The position numbers were made by a program, and so were the translations under genes. Below are positions 1 through 5,764 of a stretch of 7,099 nucleotides of DNA, in pieces (position 1 is the first letter of the stretch; every line of letters begins with the position of its first letter). The notes under the pieces are model-generated. The model was not told where the DNA came from. It ran no database searches and saw only the letters and a list, made by a program, of their open reading frames with translations. This DNA comes from an uncultured Synergistales bacterium (GTDB taxonomy: Bacteria; Synergistota; Synergistia; Synergistales; Aminobacteriaceae): contig CALFXN010000273.1 in the NCBI GenBank assembly GCA_937957815.1, positions 1 through 7,099 of the forward strand, given 5' to 3'.

Positions 1-47
1 GACCACCGAGATCTACACTCTTTCCCTACACGACGCTCTTCCGATCT
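1..47 (+). other. Illumina TruSeq P5 adapter remnant (artefact)
   Basis: These 47 bases match the 3' part of the Illumina P5/TruSeq universal adapter, from GACCACCGAG through the terminal GCTCTTCCGATCT, with no index between the two parts. Read on the minus strand, genomic sequence runs into AGATCGGAAGAGC, which is what read 2 gives when it passes through a short insert. Genomic sequence starts at base 48. Any feature extending to the left of 48 is artificial. Confidence 0.98.
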
Positions 48-1287
48 CGCCAGTCTCGCCGCCGCGCAGCAGGACCCCGCGAATCCCCAGAGAGTAGTCT
101 CCGCTCACGGGGTCGACCGTATGCAACCCCATCAGCTCCGTGACCAGAATCCCTTTTCCGACGGAAGCGACGAGATCCTCCCTTGAGCGCCGTCCCGGGC
201 CCATCAGGAGATTGCTCGCCGAAACGTCGGGGGGCGAGCAGACGGAGCGACACGCGTTTCCCGTCGAGGAAACGCCGTCTTCGGCGGCGTTCCGGAGATC
301 GTAGAGGTATCCCGTCAGTATCCCGCGGTCGAGAAGCGACGTCCGCGAGGTGGGAACTCCCTCGTCGTCGAAGGGAGCCGTTCCCATCCCTCCGGCGAGC
401 CGGCCATCGTCGACGAGCGACAGTTCGCGTCCCGCGACGGGTTCCCCGATTTTCCCGGCGAGGAACGACTGCTTCCGGTGAACCGACGACGAAAGAAAGA
501 GGTCGCCGAGGACATCGAGAAGATCCGCGACGACCGGAACGTCCAGAACGAGATCGTACCGCCCCTTCGCGACCGCCCTTCCGCCGAACGTCAGCGCCGT
601 TCTCCGGACCGCCTCGCGTGCGGTGGCACAGGGATCGACTGCGTCGAGCCGATGCGACTGCGCGTCGTATCCGCCCATGTTCCGGGTCAGGCCGTCATCG
701 AGGACGACCGTCGTTCCGAGCGAGACTCCCGTCATCCGGCTCCACCCGAGAATCCCCGTCGACGTCACGTAGCAGCGGGCGCTTTCCCAGTCGTTCCACT
801 CGGCGCTCCTGACCGAACACACCCGCACCCCCCGGAGCGGGGGAACCGAACGGGCCGCATCCGTCATGCGCACGCACGCATCGACGCGATCCTTCCGGGC
901 GAGAGACGGAATCCTCTCGTCGACGAGCATGAGATCGCCGGGATCTCCGGCGCTCCGGAATACCGCCACGTCGGGCAGGCGAACCCACGGATCGGCGTCG
1001 CCAGCCCGGCAGTTCCGCATCCCCCATTCCGGCAGGGCGGACAACGTATCTTTCGCGAAATCATTCGTCGCGACGACTCCCTGGCGTCCGTCAGCGTCGA
1101 CGAATCGAAGGCCGATGGATTTTTCTTCCCCGGCGGCATCCTCTTCCGGTTCCCCGTCGCACAGCGAAACCGAAAAAGATCGCGACATGTCGAAGATCGC
1201 ATCGACGCCTGCGGCTCCCAGGCGCATCGCCCCGTCGATCAGGGACAGGAGGATTCCCTCGGCATCCTCCGTACGGATCCCCTTCAT
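48..1287 (-). CDS. pmbA: TldD/PmbA-family protein, PmbA (TldE) subtype, 3' end missing
   Basis: This is the non-metal-binding partner type of the TldD/TldE protease. In characterised bacteria that complex degrades or matures small peptides such as microcins, in the cytoplasm. 413 genomic residues are visible. An N-terminal PmbA domain is followed by a C-terminal domain carrying the family blocks FDDEGVPTSRTSLLDRGILTGYL (about 306-328), STGNACR (341-347) and VDPVSGDYSLGIRG (391-404). No HExxxH zinc motif is present, which fits TldE rather than TldD. The family is usually about 450 residues, so roughly 40-55 C-terminal residues are missing because the contig ends. The reading frame continues into the adapter and gains a false tail, IGRASCRERV, before an adapter-derived stop. 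The ATG at 1287 overlaps the ltaE stop (ATGA), which suggests translational coupling. No tldD is seen in the window. Confidence 0.93.
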
Positions 1288-2309
1288 CCTGCCCTGCGGG
1301 CCTCCCGGACGATGCACTCGGCAGCCCTGACCGCGTTCTCCGAGGTGACGTCGAGGTGCGTCACGAGACGAATCCGGCTCTCGTCCGCGGGGTTGAAGAG
1401 GATGCCGAGCGCGGCGCACCGGGACGCCAGAGCGGCGGCATTCGCAACGGAGAAGTACACCATGTTCGTCGGCTTTCTGACAGGCTGGACTTCGATTCCC
1501 CCGTCGCGAAGGATTTCGGCGATACGCGCCGCGTTTGCGTGATCCTCGGGCAGGCGCGCGATGTTGTGCTCGACCGCGTAGAGTCCTGCGGCGGCGAGTA
1601 CGCCCACCTGCCGCAATCCGCCCCCGACCTTCTTGCGCCAGTGACGCGCGCGACCGATGAAGTCGCGCGATCCGCAGATGACACTTCCGACAGGAGCCCC
1701 GAGGCCCTTCGAAAGGCATATCTGGACCGAGTCGACCTGTTTCGCGAATGCGTCGACGCCGACATTCCACGCGGCTGCGGCATTGAAGACGCGGGCTCCG
1801 TCCATGTGGACCGCGAGCCCCTTCTCCCTCGCGACGCGGACGACGCCTGCAATCTCTTCGGGAGACGACGCCGTTCCTCCGCGGCGGTTATGCGTATTCT
1901 CGACGCAGAGCAGCTTCGCCGGCGCGACGTGGACATTCGAGGCGCGACAGTGCGCCGCGACCTGTCCGGCGTCCGGCACCCCCGTGGCGTCGTCCGCGAC
2001 GAGCGGCAGGATGCCGCCGAGCGCGGAAAGTCCGCCTCCTTCGAAGAAGAGGATGTGGCATTCGCTGCCGAGAATCGCCGCATCGCCCCTGTTGCAGTGC
2101 GTCAGGAGTGCGACGAGGTTTCCCATCGTTCCCGACGTGGCGAACAGCGCGTCCTCGTGTCCGGCCATCCCCGCCATCCGTTCCTCGAGGCGCCGGACCG
2201 TGGGATCCTCGCAGTAGACGTCGTCGCCGACCTCGGCTTCGTACATGGCGCGCCTCATCCCTTCGGACGGACGCGTCACGGTGTCGCTTCGCAGATCGAT
2301 CTGGTTCAT
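1284..2309 (-). CDS. ltaE: Low-specificity L-threonine aldolase (PLP-dependent)
   Basis: This cytoplasmic fold-type I PLP enzyme is expected to cleave L-threonine and L-allo-threonine to glycine and acetaldehyde. The 341 residues match the usual family length of about 335-345. It opens with the hallmark IDLRSDTVTRP (4-14). ATSGTMGN (57-64) is the cofactor phosphate loop. H85 in ECHILFFEGGG is the ring-stacking histidine. HMDGAR (168-173) holds the aspartate that contacts the pyridine nitrogen. Lys201 in CLSKGLGAPVGS is the expected Schiff-base lysine. R314 lies in the RIRLVTHLD block. All key residues are present, so it should be active. An in-frame ATG exists 48 bases upstream at 2357, but AAAAGGAGG sits 10 bases before the ATG at 2309 and protein similarity begins there. 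The gene starts 20 bases after the PHP gene and overlaps pmbA by four bases. Confidence 0.95.
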   Translation of the reverse strand: MNQIDLRSDTVTRPSEGMRRAMYEAEVGDDVYCEDPTVRRLEERMAGMAGHEDALFATSGTMGNLVALLTHCNRGDAAILGSECHILFFEGGGLSALGGILPLVADDATGVPDAGQVAAHCRASNVHVAPAKLLCVENTHNRRGGTASSPEEIAGVVRVAREKGLAVHMDGARVFNAAAAWNVGVDAFAKQVDSVQICLSKGLGAPVGSVICGSRDFIGRARHWRKKVGGGLRQVGVLAAAGLYAVEHNIARLPEDHANAARIAEILRDGGIEVQPVRKPTNMVYFSVANAAALASRCAALGILFNPADESRIRLVTHLDVTSENAVRAAECIVREARRAG

Positions 2310-2319
2310 CAGGATACAA

Positions 2320-2328
2320 CCTCCTTTT
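2320..2328 (-). promoter_or_regulatory. Ribosome binding site of ltaE
   Basis: On the minus strand this reads AAAAGGAGG, a near-perfect Shine-Dalgarno sequence 10 bases before the ATG at 2309. It settles the choice of that start over the upstream in-frame ATG at 2357, which lies inside the PHP gene. Confidence 0.85.
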
Positions 2329-2329
2329 A

Positions 2330-3157
2330 TCATAACGAAACTCCCAGTCGCGCCCACGGAGTCAGATCTTCGCTGACGGCGATTCCCATGGAGACACCCG
2401 GGCGATTGTCGCCGTGGTAGTCGGAACCAGCCGTCGGAAAGAGGGCAAGTTCCGAGGCGATTCGAAGGTACGTGAAGACCTGTTCAGGCGTGTGTCTGGA
2501 AGACATGCACTCGAGTCCCCAGAGACCGAGGCTTTTGAGTTCGCGGAGAATCTTCCGGAGGACATCCGGGTCCCCGGTCGTCTGCCCGGGGTGGGCCAGC
2601 ACCGCGACCCCTCCGGCCTTCCGGATGATCCCGATGCATCTTTCGGGAGAAAGACGATAACGCGGAACGTAGGCCGGGGCATCGTGCGCCAGGTACCGGA
2701 CGAACGCGGACGCCATGTCGGGAACGCGCCCCTTGCGTACCATCACTCGCGCGATATGGGGACGGGCGACGACCTCGCCGTGCGCCTCGGCCTCGACCTC
2801 TTCGATGGAAACGTCGTGCCCGAGTTTCTGGAGACGCAGGCAGATCTCCCTGTTTCGCACGTCCCGCCCGCGACGCAACTCTTCGAACTCCTTCTTCAGT
2901 TCGGGATGGTCGGGATCGTAGCGATACCCGAGGATGTGAAGGACGCTGCCGAATTCGGCCGAGAGCTCCACCCCGGAGACCCCCGCGACCCGGCAGCGGC
3001 GGCACGACACGAGAAAATCCGCCACGCCCTCTGTCGTATCGTGATCGGCGAGACTCATGACGGAAATCCCGAGCGCAGCCCCCTTCTTCGCAAGATCCAA
3101 GGGACGCGTGGTTCCGTCGGAACAGGTGCTGTGAACGTGGAGATCGACAAGTATCAT
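2330..3157 (-). CDS. PHP-domain metal-dependent phosphoesterase (YciV/TrpH-like)
   Basis: This 275-residue PHP-domain protein resembles the YciV/TrpH group, whose characterised members are 3',5'-nucleoside bisphosphate phosphatases or 5'-3' exonucleases on short RNA (RNase AM). The complete metal-binding set is visible: DLHVHS (H7, H9), D14, ADHDT (D38, H39, D40), E64 in GVELS, H74 in HILGY, H134 in RPHIA, H189 in AHPGQ, and SDYHG (D246, H248). A trinuclear metal centre and catalytic activity are therefore expected. Acting on nucleotide or RNA ends is a family inference; the exact substrate is not shown. The open frame extends 60 codons further upstream over cheW, but similarity starts at MILVDLHVHS. 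That ATG forms an ATGA overlap with the cheW stop. No strong Shine-Dalgarno sequence precedes it, so it probably depends on coupled translation from cheW. Confidence 0.92.
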   Translation of the reverse strand: MILVDLHVHSTCSDGTTRPLDLAKKGAALGISVMSLADHDTTEGVADFLVSCRRCRVAGVSGVELSAEFGSVLHILGYRYDPDHPELKKEFEELRRGRDVRNREICLRLQKLGHDVSIEEVEAEAHGEVVARPHIARVMVRKGRVPDMASAFVRYLAHDAPAYVPRYRLSPERCIGIIRKAGGVAVLAHPGQTTGDPDVLRKILRELKSLGLWGLECMSSRHTPEQVFTYLRIASELALFPTAGSDYHGDNRPGVSMGIAVSEDLTPWARLGVSL

Positions 3158-3675
3158 GCGGTGGCGACTGAGGTCTTTTCCTCCTCGAGAATCTCTTCGA
3201 TATCGAACAGGACCGGAAGGTCGAGAAGGACGATCAGACGGCCGTCGGTATGCTTCGCCACTCCGAGGAGGTACTTTTTCTCCATCGACGAGCTGATCTG
3301 TCCGGCCTGCTCGATCTGTGAATCGTAAATGGTACACACCTCGCGGACCGAATCCACGAGGATGCCGAACTGGATTTCGCTCCAGGAGATAACCACGATC
3401 CGCGCCTCGTCGGTCAGCTCCCTGTGGTTCATACCGACCTTCATCTGCATGTCGAACACGGGGACGATGTTTCCCCTGAGGTTGATCACCCCGCGGATGT
3501 ATTCCGGCGCGTTCGGCACTCTGGTGATGAACGGGGGCACGCGGACGATCTCGCGTACGGCCTTCACATCCACACCGAAATCCTCGTTGTCGAGGGCGAA
3601 AACCAGCGTGATATGTTCCGCTCCCTTTGTCTCGACGTTCTTCTTCAGGCTTTCAGGATTCACAGACAGATCCAT
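3154..3675 (-). CDS. cheW: CheW chemotaxis coupling protein
   Basis: CheW is the cytoplasmic adaptor that links methyl-accepting chemoreceptors to the kinase CheA. The 173 residues form one CheW (SH3-like) domain with a short N-terminal lead. Family blocks are ALDNEDFGVDVKAVREI (27-43), VPNAPEYIRGVINLRGNIVPVFDM (53-76, including the NLRG arginine), FGILVDSVREV (103-113) and LLGVAKHTDGRLIVLLDL (136-153). The C-terminus ends in an acidic stretch, EEILEEEK. The start at 3675 has GGGAGGG seven bases upstream. No other che, mcp or flagellar gene lies in the window. The gene sits between a metallophosphoesterase and a PHP phosphatase and overlaps the latter by four bases. It may be an auxiliary copy or the only copy in the genome; the window cannot tell. 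Confidence 0.96.
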   Translation of the reverse strand: MDLSVNPESLKKNVETKGAEHITLVFALDNEDFGVDVKAVREIVRVPPFITRVPNAPEYIRGVINLRGNIVPVFDMQMKVGMNHRELTDEARIVVISWSEIQFGILVDSVREVCTIYDSQIEQAGQISSSMEKKYLLGVAKHTDGRLIVLLDLPVLFDIEEILEEEKTSVATA

Positions 3676-3709
3676 GAGTCGTCCCTCCCGGGGGTATCCC
3701 CAACTCCGA

Positions 3710-3722
3710 TTCCGTTACGGAA
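3710..3722. repeat. Perfect 6-bp inverted repeat upstream of cheW
   Basis: TTCCGTTACGGAA is a palindrome with six-base arms around one central base. It lies in the 50-base gap between the phosphoesterase stop and the cheW start, 34 bases before the ATG. A regulator site is possible, but it is short and I see no convincing promoter around it. Confidence 0.35.
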
Positions 3723-3725
3723 ATA

Positions 3726-4235
3726 CTACCACGATTCCAGGTGCAGCAAATCTCCGGAAAGCGTCACGATTCTGATTTCGTGCGCGTATACGACCGCGAC
3801 GCTCGCCGGATCCCGACCGAGCGGGAGGGAACACGACCCGGGGTTCAGAAAGATCGTCCCCTCTTCCCTGACAAGAGCCGCGACGTGCGTATGTCCCGAT
3901 ATCGCGAGTGCGGCCCCCGATCGGAGCGCGACTTCGCGAAACGACGGGAAATCGGTACCGTGCGCGAGAAGAATGGAACGCCCCGCCCAGAAGAGCGACG
4001 CAAGAGGAAGCAGCGGAACCCGGAGAATCCGTTCGGCGCCCCTGTCCGCGTTTCCCCACGCGACAACGAGCGGCAGCGAACACTCGTTGATCCGTTCCGC
4101 GAGATCGCTGCCGCTTTCGGACAGGACATCCCCCGCGTGAAGGATCCCGTCCGCCGTGCCGAAAAGTCCGCACGCGGCGTTCCATGCATCGACATCTCCG
4201 TGACTGTCGGAGAGAATCCCGATCCGGGCTATCAT
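3726..4235 (-). CDS. YfcE/MJ0936-type metallophosphoesterase
   Basis: This 169-residue calcineurin-like phosphoesterase belongs to the small YfcE/MJ0936 group, whose studied members hydrolyse phosphodiesters with Mn or Ni in the cytoplasm. The two-metal site is complete: GILSDSHGD (D10, H12), HAGD (D36), GNAD (N62), LAHGTDF (H92) and SGHTH (H115, H117). The C-terminal NPGSCSLPLG block is also typical. The physiological substrate of this group is poorly defined, and nothing here narrows it. The start at 4235 is supported by GGAGGT eight bases upstream and by similarity beginning at MIARIGILSDSHGD; a longer in-frame ATG at 4295 lacks such support. It is the first gene of the leftward run and is divergent from the epimerase. 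The next gene, cheW, follows after 50 bases. Confidence 0.93.
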   Translation of the reverse strand: MIARIGILSDSHGDVDAWNAACGLFGTADGILHAGDVLSESGSDLAERINECSLPLVVAWGNADRGAERILRVPLLPLASLFWAGRSILLAHGTDFPSFREVALRSGAALAISGHTHVAALVREEGTIFLNPGSCSLPLGRDPASVAVVYAHEIRIVTLSGDLLHLESW

Positions 4236-4240
4236 CGCCT

Positions 4241-4268
4241 CACACCTCCATGTGGCACACCTGCCATG
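4241..4268. repeat. Imperfect direct repeat in the divergent intergenic region
   Basis: CACACCTCCATG (4241-4252) and CACACCTGCCATG (4256-4268) are identical except for one inserted G. The first copy contains the Shine-Dalgarno sequence of the phosphoesterase gene (ACCTCC, 4244-4249). It may be a tandem protein- or RNA-binding site, or a local duplication. Confidence 0.4.
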
Positions 4269-4288
4269 ATTGGCGCGTGAAAAACAGG

Positions 4289-4318
4289 TGAACATGGTCT
4301 TCCGCAGAGTGCTATACT
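4289..4318 (+). promoter_or_regulatory. Candidate sigma-70-type promoter for the epimerase operon
   Basis: TATACT (4313-4318) is a good -10 element. TGAACA (4289-4294), 18 bases upstream of it, is a weak -35 with four of six consensus matches. Transcription would begin near 4325, leaving a leader of about 75 bases before the epimerase ATG. The surrounding 4236-4398 is the divergent gap. I could not identify a convincing leftward promoter, although TAGTAT on the minus strand at the same place is a weak candidate. Confidence 0.5.
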
Positions 4319-4330
4319 ACACTGATCACC

Positions 4331-4358
4331 ATGCGGGACCAAACCTTCGGTTCCGCAT
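4331..4358 (+). promoter_or_regulatory. Stem-loop in the epimerase leader
   Basis: ATGCGGGACC pairs with GGTTCCGCAT across the eight-base loop AAACCTTC, giving ten base pairs with one G-U. An alternative inner pairing AACC/GGTT around TTC is also possible. No T-run follows, so it is not a simple terminator. It lies just downstream of the predicted transcription start and may affect mRNA stability or regulation. Confidence 0.45.
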
Positions 4359-4398
4359 ACGAGTCTATTGTAGCATGGAGAGATCGGAGGCGCTGCCT

Positions 4399-5355
4399 AT
4401 GCACCGTCACGCCCTCGTCACGGGCGGAGCTGGATTCATCGGAGCCCACCTGTGTACTCGCCTGTGTACGGACGGATGGTTCGTAACGATCGCCGACAAT
4501 CTGAGCACCGGCTCCAGAAAGGCCGTAGCGGGGCTTCTCGAATCGCGTCAGGCCGAACTCCTCGAATGCGATATCCGAAACACGGATACGCTCGCGCCCC
4601 TTTTTGACCGGATCGGGTGTGTTTTCCATCTCGCCGCCGAAGTTTCCGTTGCGCGTTCGATGATACACCCCGATGTCTGCGCTGACGTGAACGTCCTCGC
4701 CTTCGTCCGCCTCCTGCACATCGCCGGGAAACGCCGGATTCCCGTCGTATACGCGAGTTCTTCGGCGGTCTACGGAAACAGGGACGATTGCTCGATCGCG
4801 GAGGATACTCCCCTGCGTCCCACATCCCCCTACGGCGCGAGCAAGGTGGCGGGAGAGATTTTCGCCCGCGTCGCAACGACATCGTCGGGAGTCCCGACGA
4901 TCGGACTCCGCTTCTTCAATGTCTACGGACCGGGACAGAACCCGGACGGAGAATACGCCGCCGTCGTTCCGGCATTCATCCGGGCGGCGCTTTCGGGACA
5001 CTCCCCCAGGATCTACGGCAACGGACTTCAGACGAGGGACTTCGTCTTCGTCGGCGATGTCGTCGAAAGCCTTCTCGAGTCGGCCCGACGATCGGCCGAA
5101 CTCGCCGGCGACGTTTTCAACGTCGGCAGCGGACGGGCGACATCGATCCTCGAACTTGCGGACATCACGGGATCCTACGCACCACTCCCGCGACCGTCCC
5201 CTGTCTTCCTTCCCCCCCGGCCGGGAGATATCCGCAACAGCTGCGCCGATGTCGGGAGGATGCGGTCCGTTCTCGGAACCGGAATCCCGACATCGCTCCG
5301 TGACGGCATCGCCGAAACCGTAAGCTCGTTTCGCCGTCGCGCCACCTCCTTCTGA
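4399..5355 (+). CDS. NAD-dependent nucleotide-sugar epimerase/dehydratase (UDP-hexose 4-epimerase-like)
   Basis: This 318-residue extended short-chain dehydrogenase most resembles UDP-glucose or UDP-N-acetylglucosamine 4-epimerases, which supply sugars for cell-surface polysaccharides. TGGAGFIG (8-15) is the Rossmann NAD-binding loop. CDIR (57-60) and FHLAAEVSV (76-84) are family blocks. Catalytic residues are S121/S122 in YASSSAVYG and the Y145-x3-K149 pair in SPYGASK. The substrate half shows RFFNVYGPGQNPDGEYAAVVPAFI (171-194), IYGNGLQTRDFVFVGDVV (205-222) and RPGDIRNSCADV (274-285). The length is normal. Which UDP-sugar is used cannot be decided by eye. The ATG at 4399 has GGAGG eight bases upstream; the in-frame ATG at 4375 has none. 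It leads a rightward run and is followed after 15 bases by the small HTH gene. Confidence 0.9.
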   Translation: MHRHALVTGGAGFIGAHLCTRLCTDGWFVTIADNLSTGSRKAVAGLLESRQAELLECDIRNTDTLAPLFDRIGCVFHLAAEVSVARSMIHPDVCADVNVLAFVRLLHIAGKRRIPVVYASSSAVYGNRDDCSIAEDTPLRPTSPYGASKVAGEIFARVATTSSGVPTIGLRFFNVYGPGQNPDGEYAAVVPAFIRAALSGHSPRIYGNGLQTRDFVFVGDVVESLLESARRSAELAGDVFNVGSGRATSILELADITGSYAPLPRPSPVFLPPRPGDIRNSCADVGRMRSVLGTGIPTSLRDGIAETVSSFRRRATSF

Positions 5356-5370
5356 AAGGACTGAAACGAT

Positions 5371-5757
5371 ATGGATGACGAAACGCAGCGTTGCGAAAAA
5401 TCAATTGGAGAAATGATCGATTCTCTCGAACTCGTGTCGGCCAGACTCGTCGAAGCCGTCTCACGTACGGCGCAGCTCGCCTCCTCCGCCACGCCCGAGA
5501 TGCAACGCATCTTCAACGAGTGGCTCGCCATAGTGGGAGATCAGATCAGAAACTGCGTCGGAGACGACGGAGACGTAGACGTCGCGGACATCGCGCACCG
5601 CATCGGCATCGACGAAAGCACCGTTTTTTCGGTGCTTCTGGCGCTGCACAGGAACGGGAAAATCCGGATCGAACGCGTGAAGGCCGTCGTCACGGACGCC
5701 CGCGATACGGAAATCTGCGGGTGTCTTCTGAAAGGAGGGGAAAGCCATTCCCACTGA
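5371..5757 (+). CDS. Small protein with probable winged-helix segment, function unknown
   Basis: I do not recognise this 128-residue protein. Residues 1-62 look helical, with alternating hydrophobic and charged residues, and could form a dimerisation region. Residues 70-105 read like a winged helix: DVADIAHRIGIDESTV, then FSVLLALHRNGKI as a recognition-type helix, then IRIERVKAVV as a wing strand. This would suit DNA binding, but it could equally be a protein-interaction fold. The C-terminus carries CGC (116-118) and HSH (126-128), conceivably a metal site. The start at 5371 has AAAGGA ten bases upstream. The gene lies 15 bases after the epimerase. Its last codons contain the ribosome binding site of the DeoC-like gene and may overlap that gene by 11 bases, so the two products may work together. 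Confidence 0.75.
   Translation: MDDETQRCEKSIGEMIDSLELVSARLVEAVSRTAQLASSATPEMQRIFNEWLAIVGDQIRNCVGDDGDVDVADIAHRIGIDESTVFSVLLALHRNGKIRIERVKAVVTDARDTEICGCLLKGGESHSH
5734..5749 (+). promoter_or_regulatory. Strong ribosome binding site pointing to an ATT start
   Basis: GGAGGGG begins at 5734 inside the 3' end of the 128-residue gene. Eight bases after GGAGG, in frame with the DeoC-like gene, is ATT (5747-5749). The first conventional start in that frame is TTG at 5765, 26 bases from GGAGG, which is too far for normal initiation. ATT is a rare but real start codon in some bacterial genes, for example infC. Confidence 0.5.
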
Positions 5758-5764
5758 TATCGAA

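Noticed and set aside
478..1542. Long plus-strand open frame (354 codons) opposite pmbA and ltaE
   Set aside because: Arginine/proline-rich, low-complexity translation with no family resemblance. It is an antisense shadow of GC-rich coding DNA.
13..1770. A single 585-residue minus-strand protein
   Set aside because: Only residues from the ATG at 1287 resemble PmbA. The upstream 161 codons are arginine-rich and overlap ltaE in another frame, and the last residues are encoded by adapter.
1356..2420. Long plus-strand open frame (354 codons) opposite ltaE
   Set aside because: It runs antisense to the complete, motif-bearing threonine aldolase gene, has no recognisable domain and no ribosome binding site.
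2414..3328. Plus-strand open frame (304 codons) opposite the PHP gene
   Set aside because: The minus-strand frame holds every PHP metal ligand; this one has no motifs and is a shadow.
4331..4358. Leader hairpin as a terminator or known riboswitch
   Set aside because: No T-run follows and I recognise no riboswitch family core. It is kept only as an unassigned stem-loop.
4375..4398. Earlier ATG at 4375 as the epimerase start
   Set aside because: It has no Shine-Dalgarno sequence, while GGAGG lies eight bases before the ATG at 4399 and the Rossmann loop follows at the usual distance.
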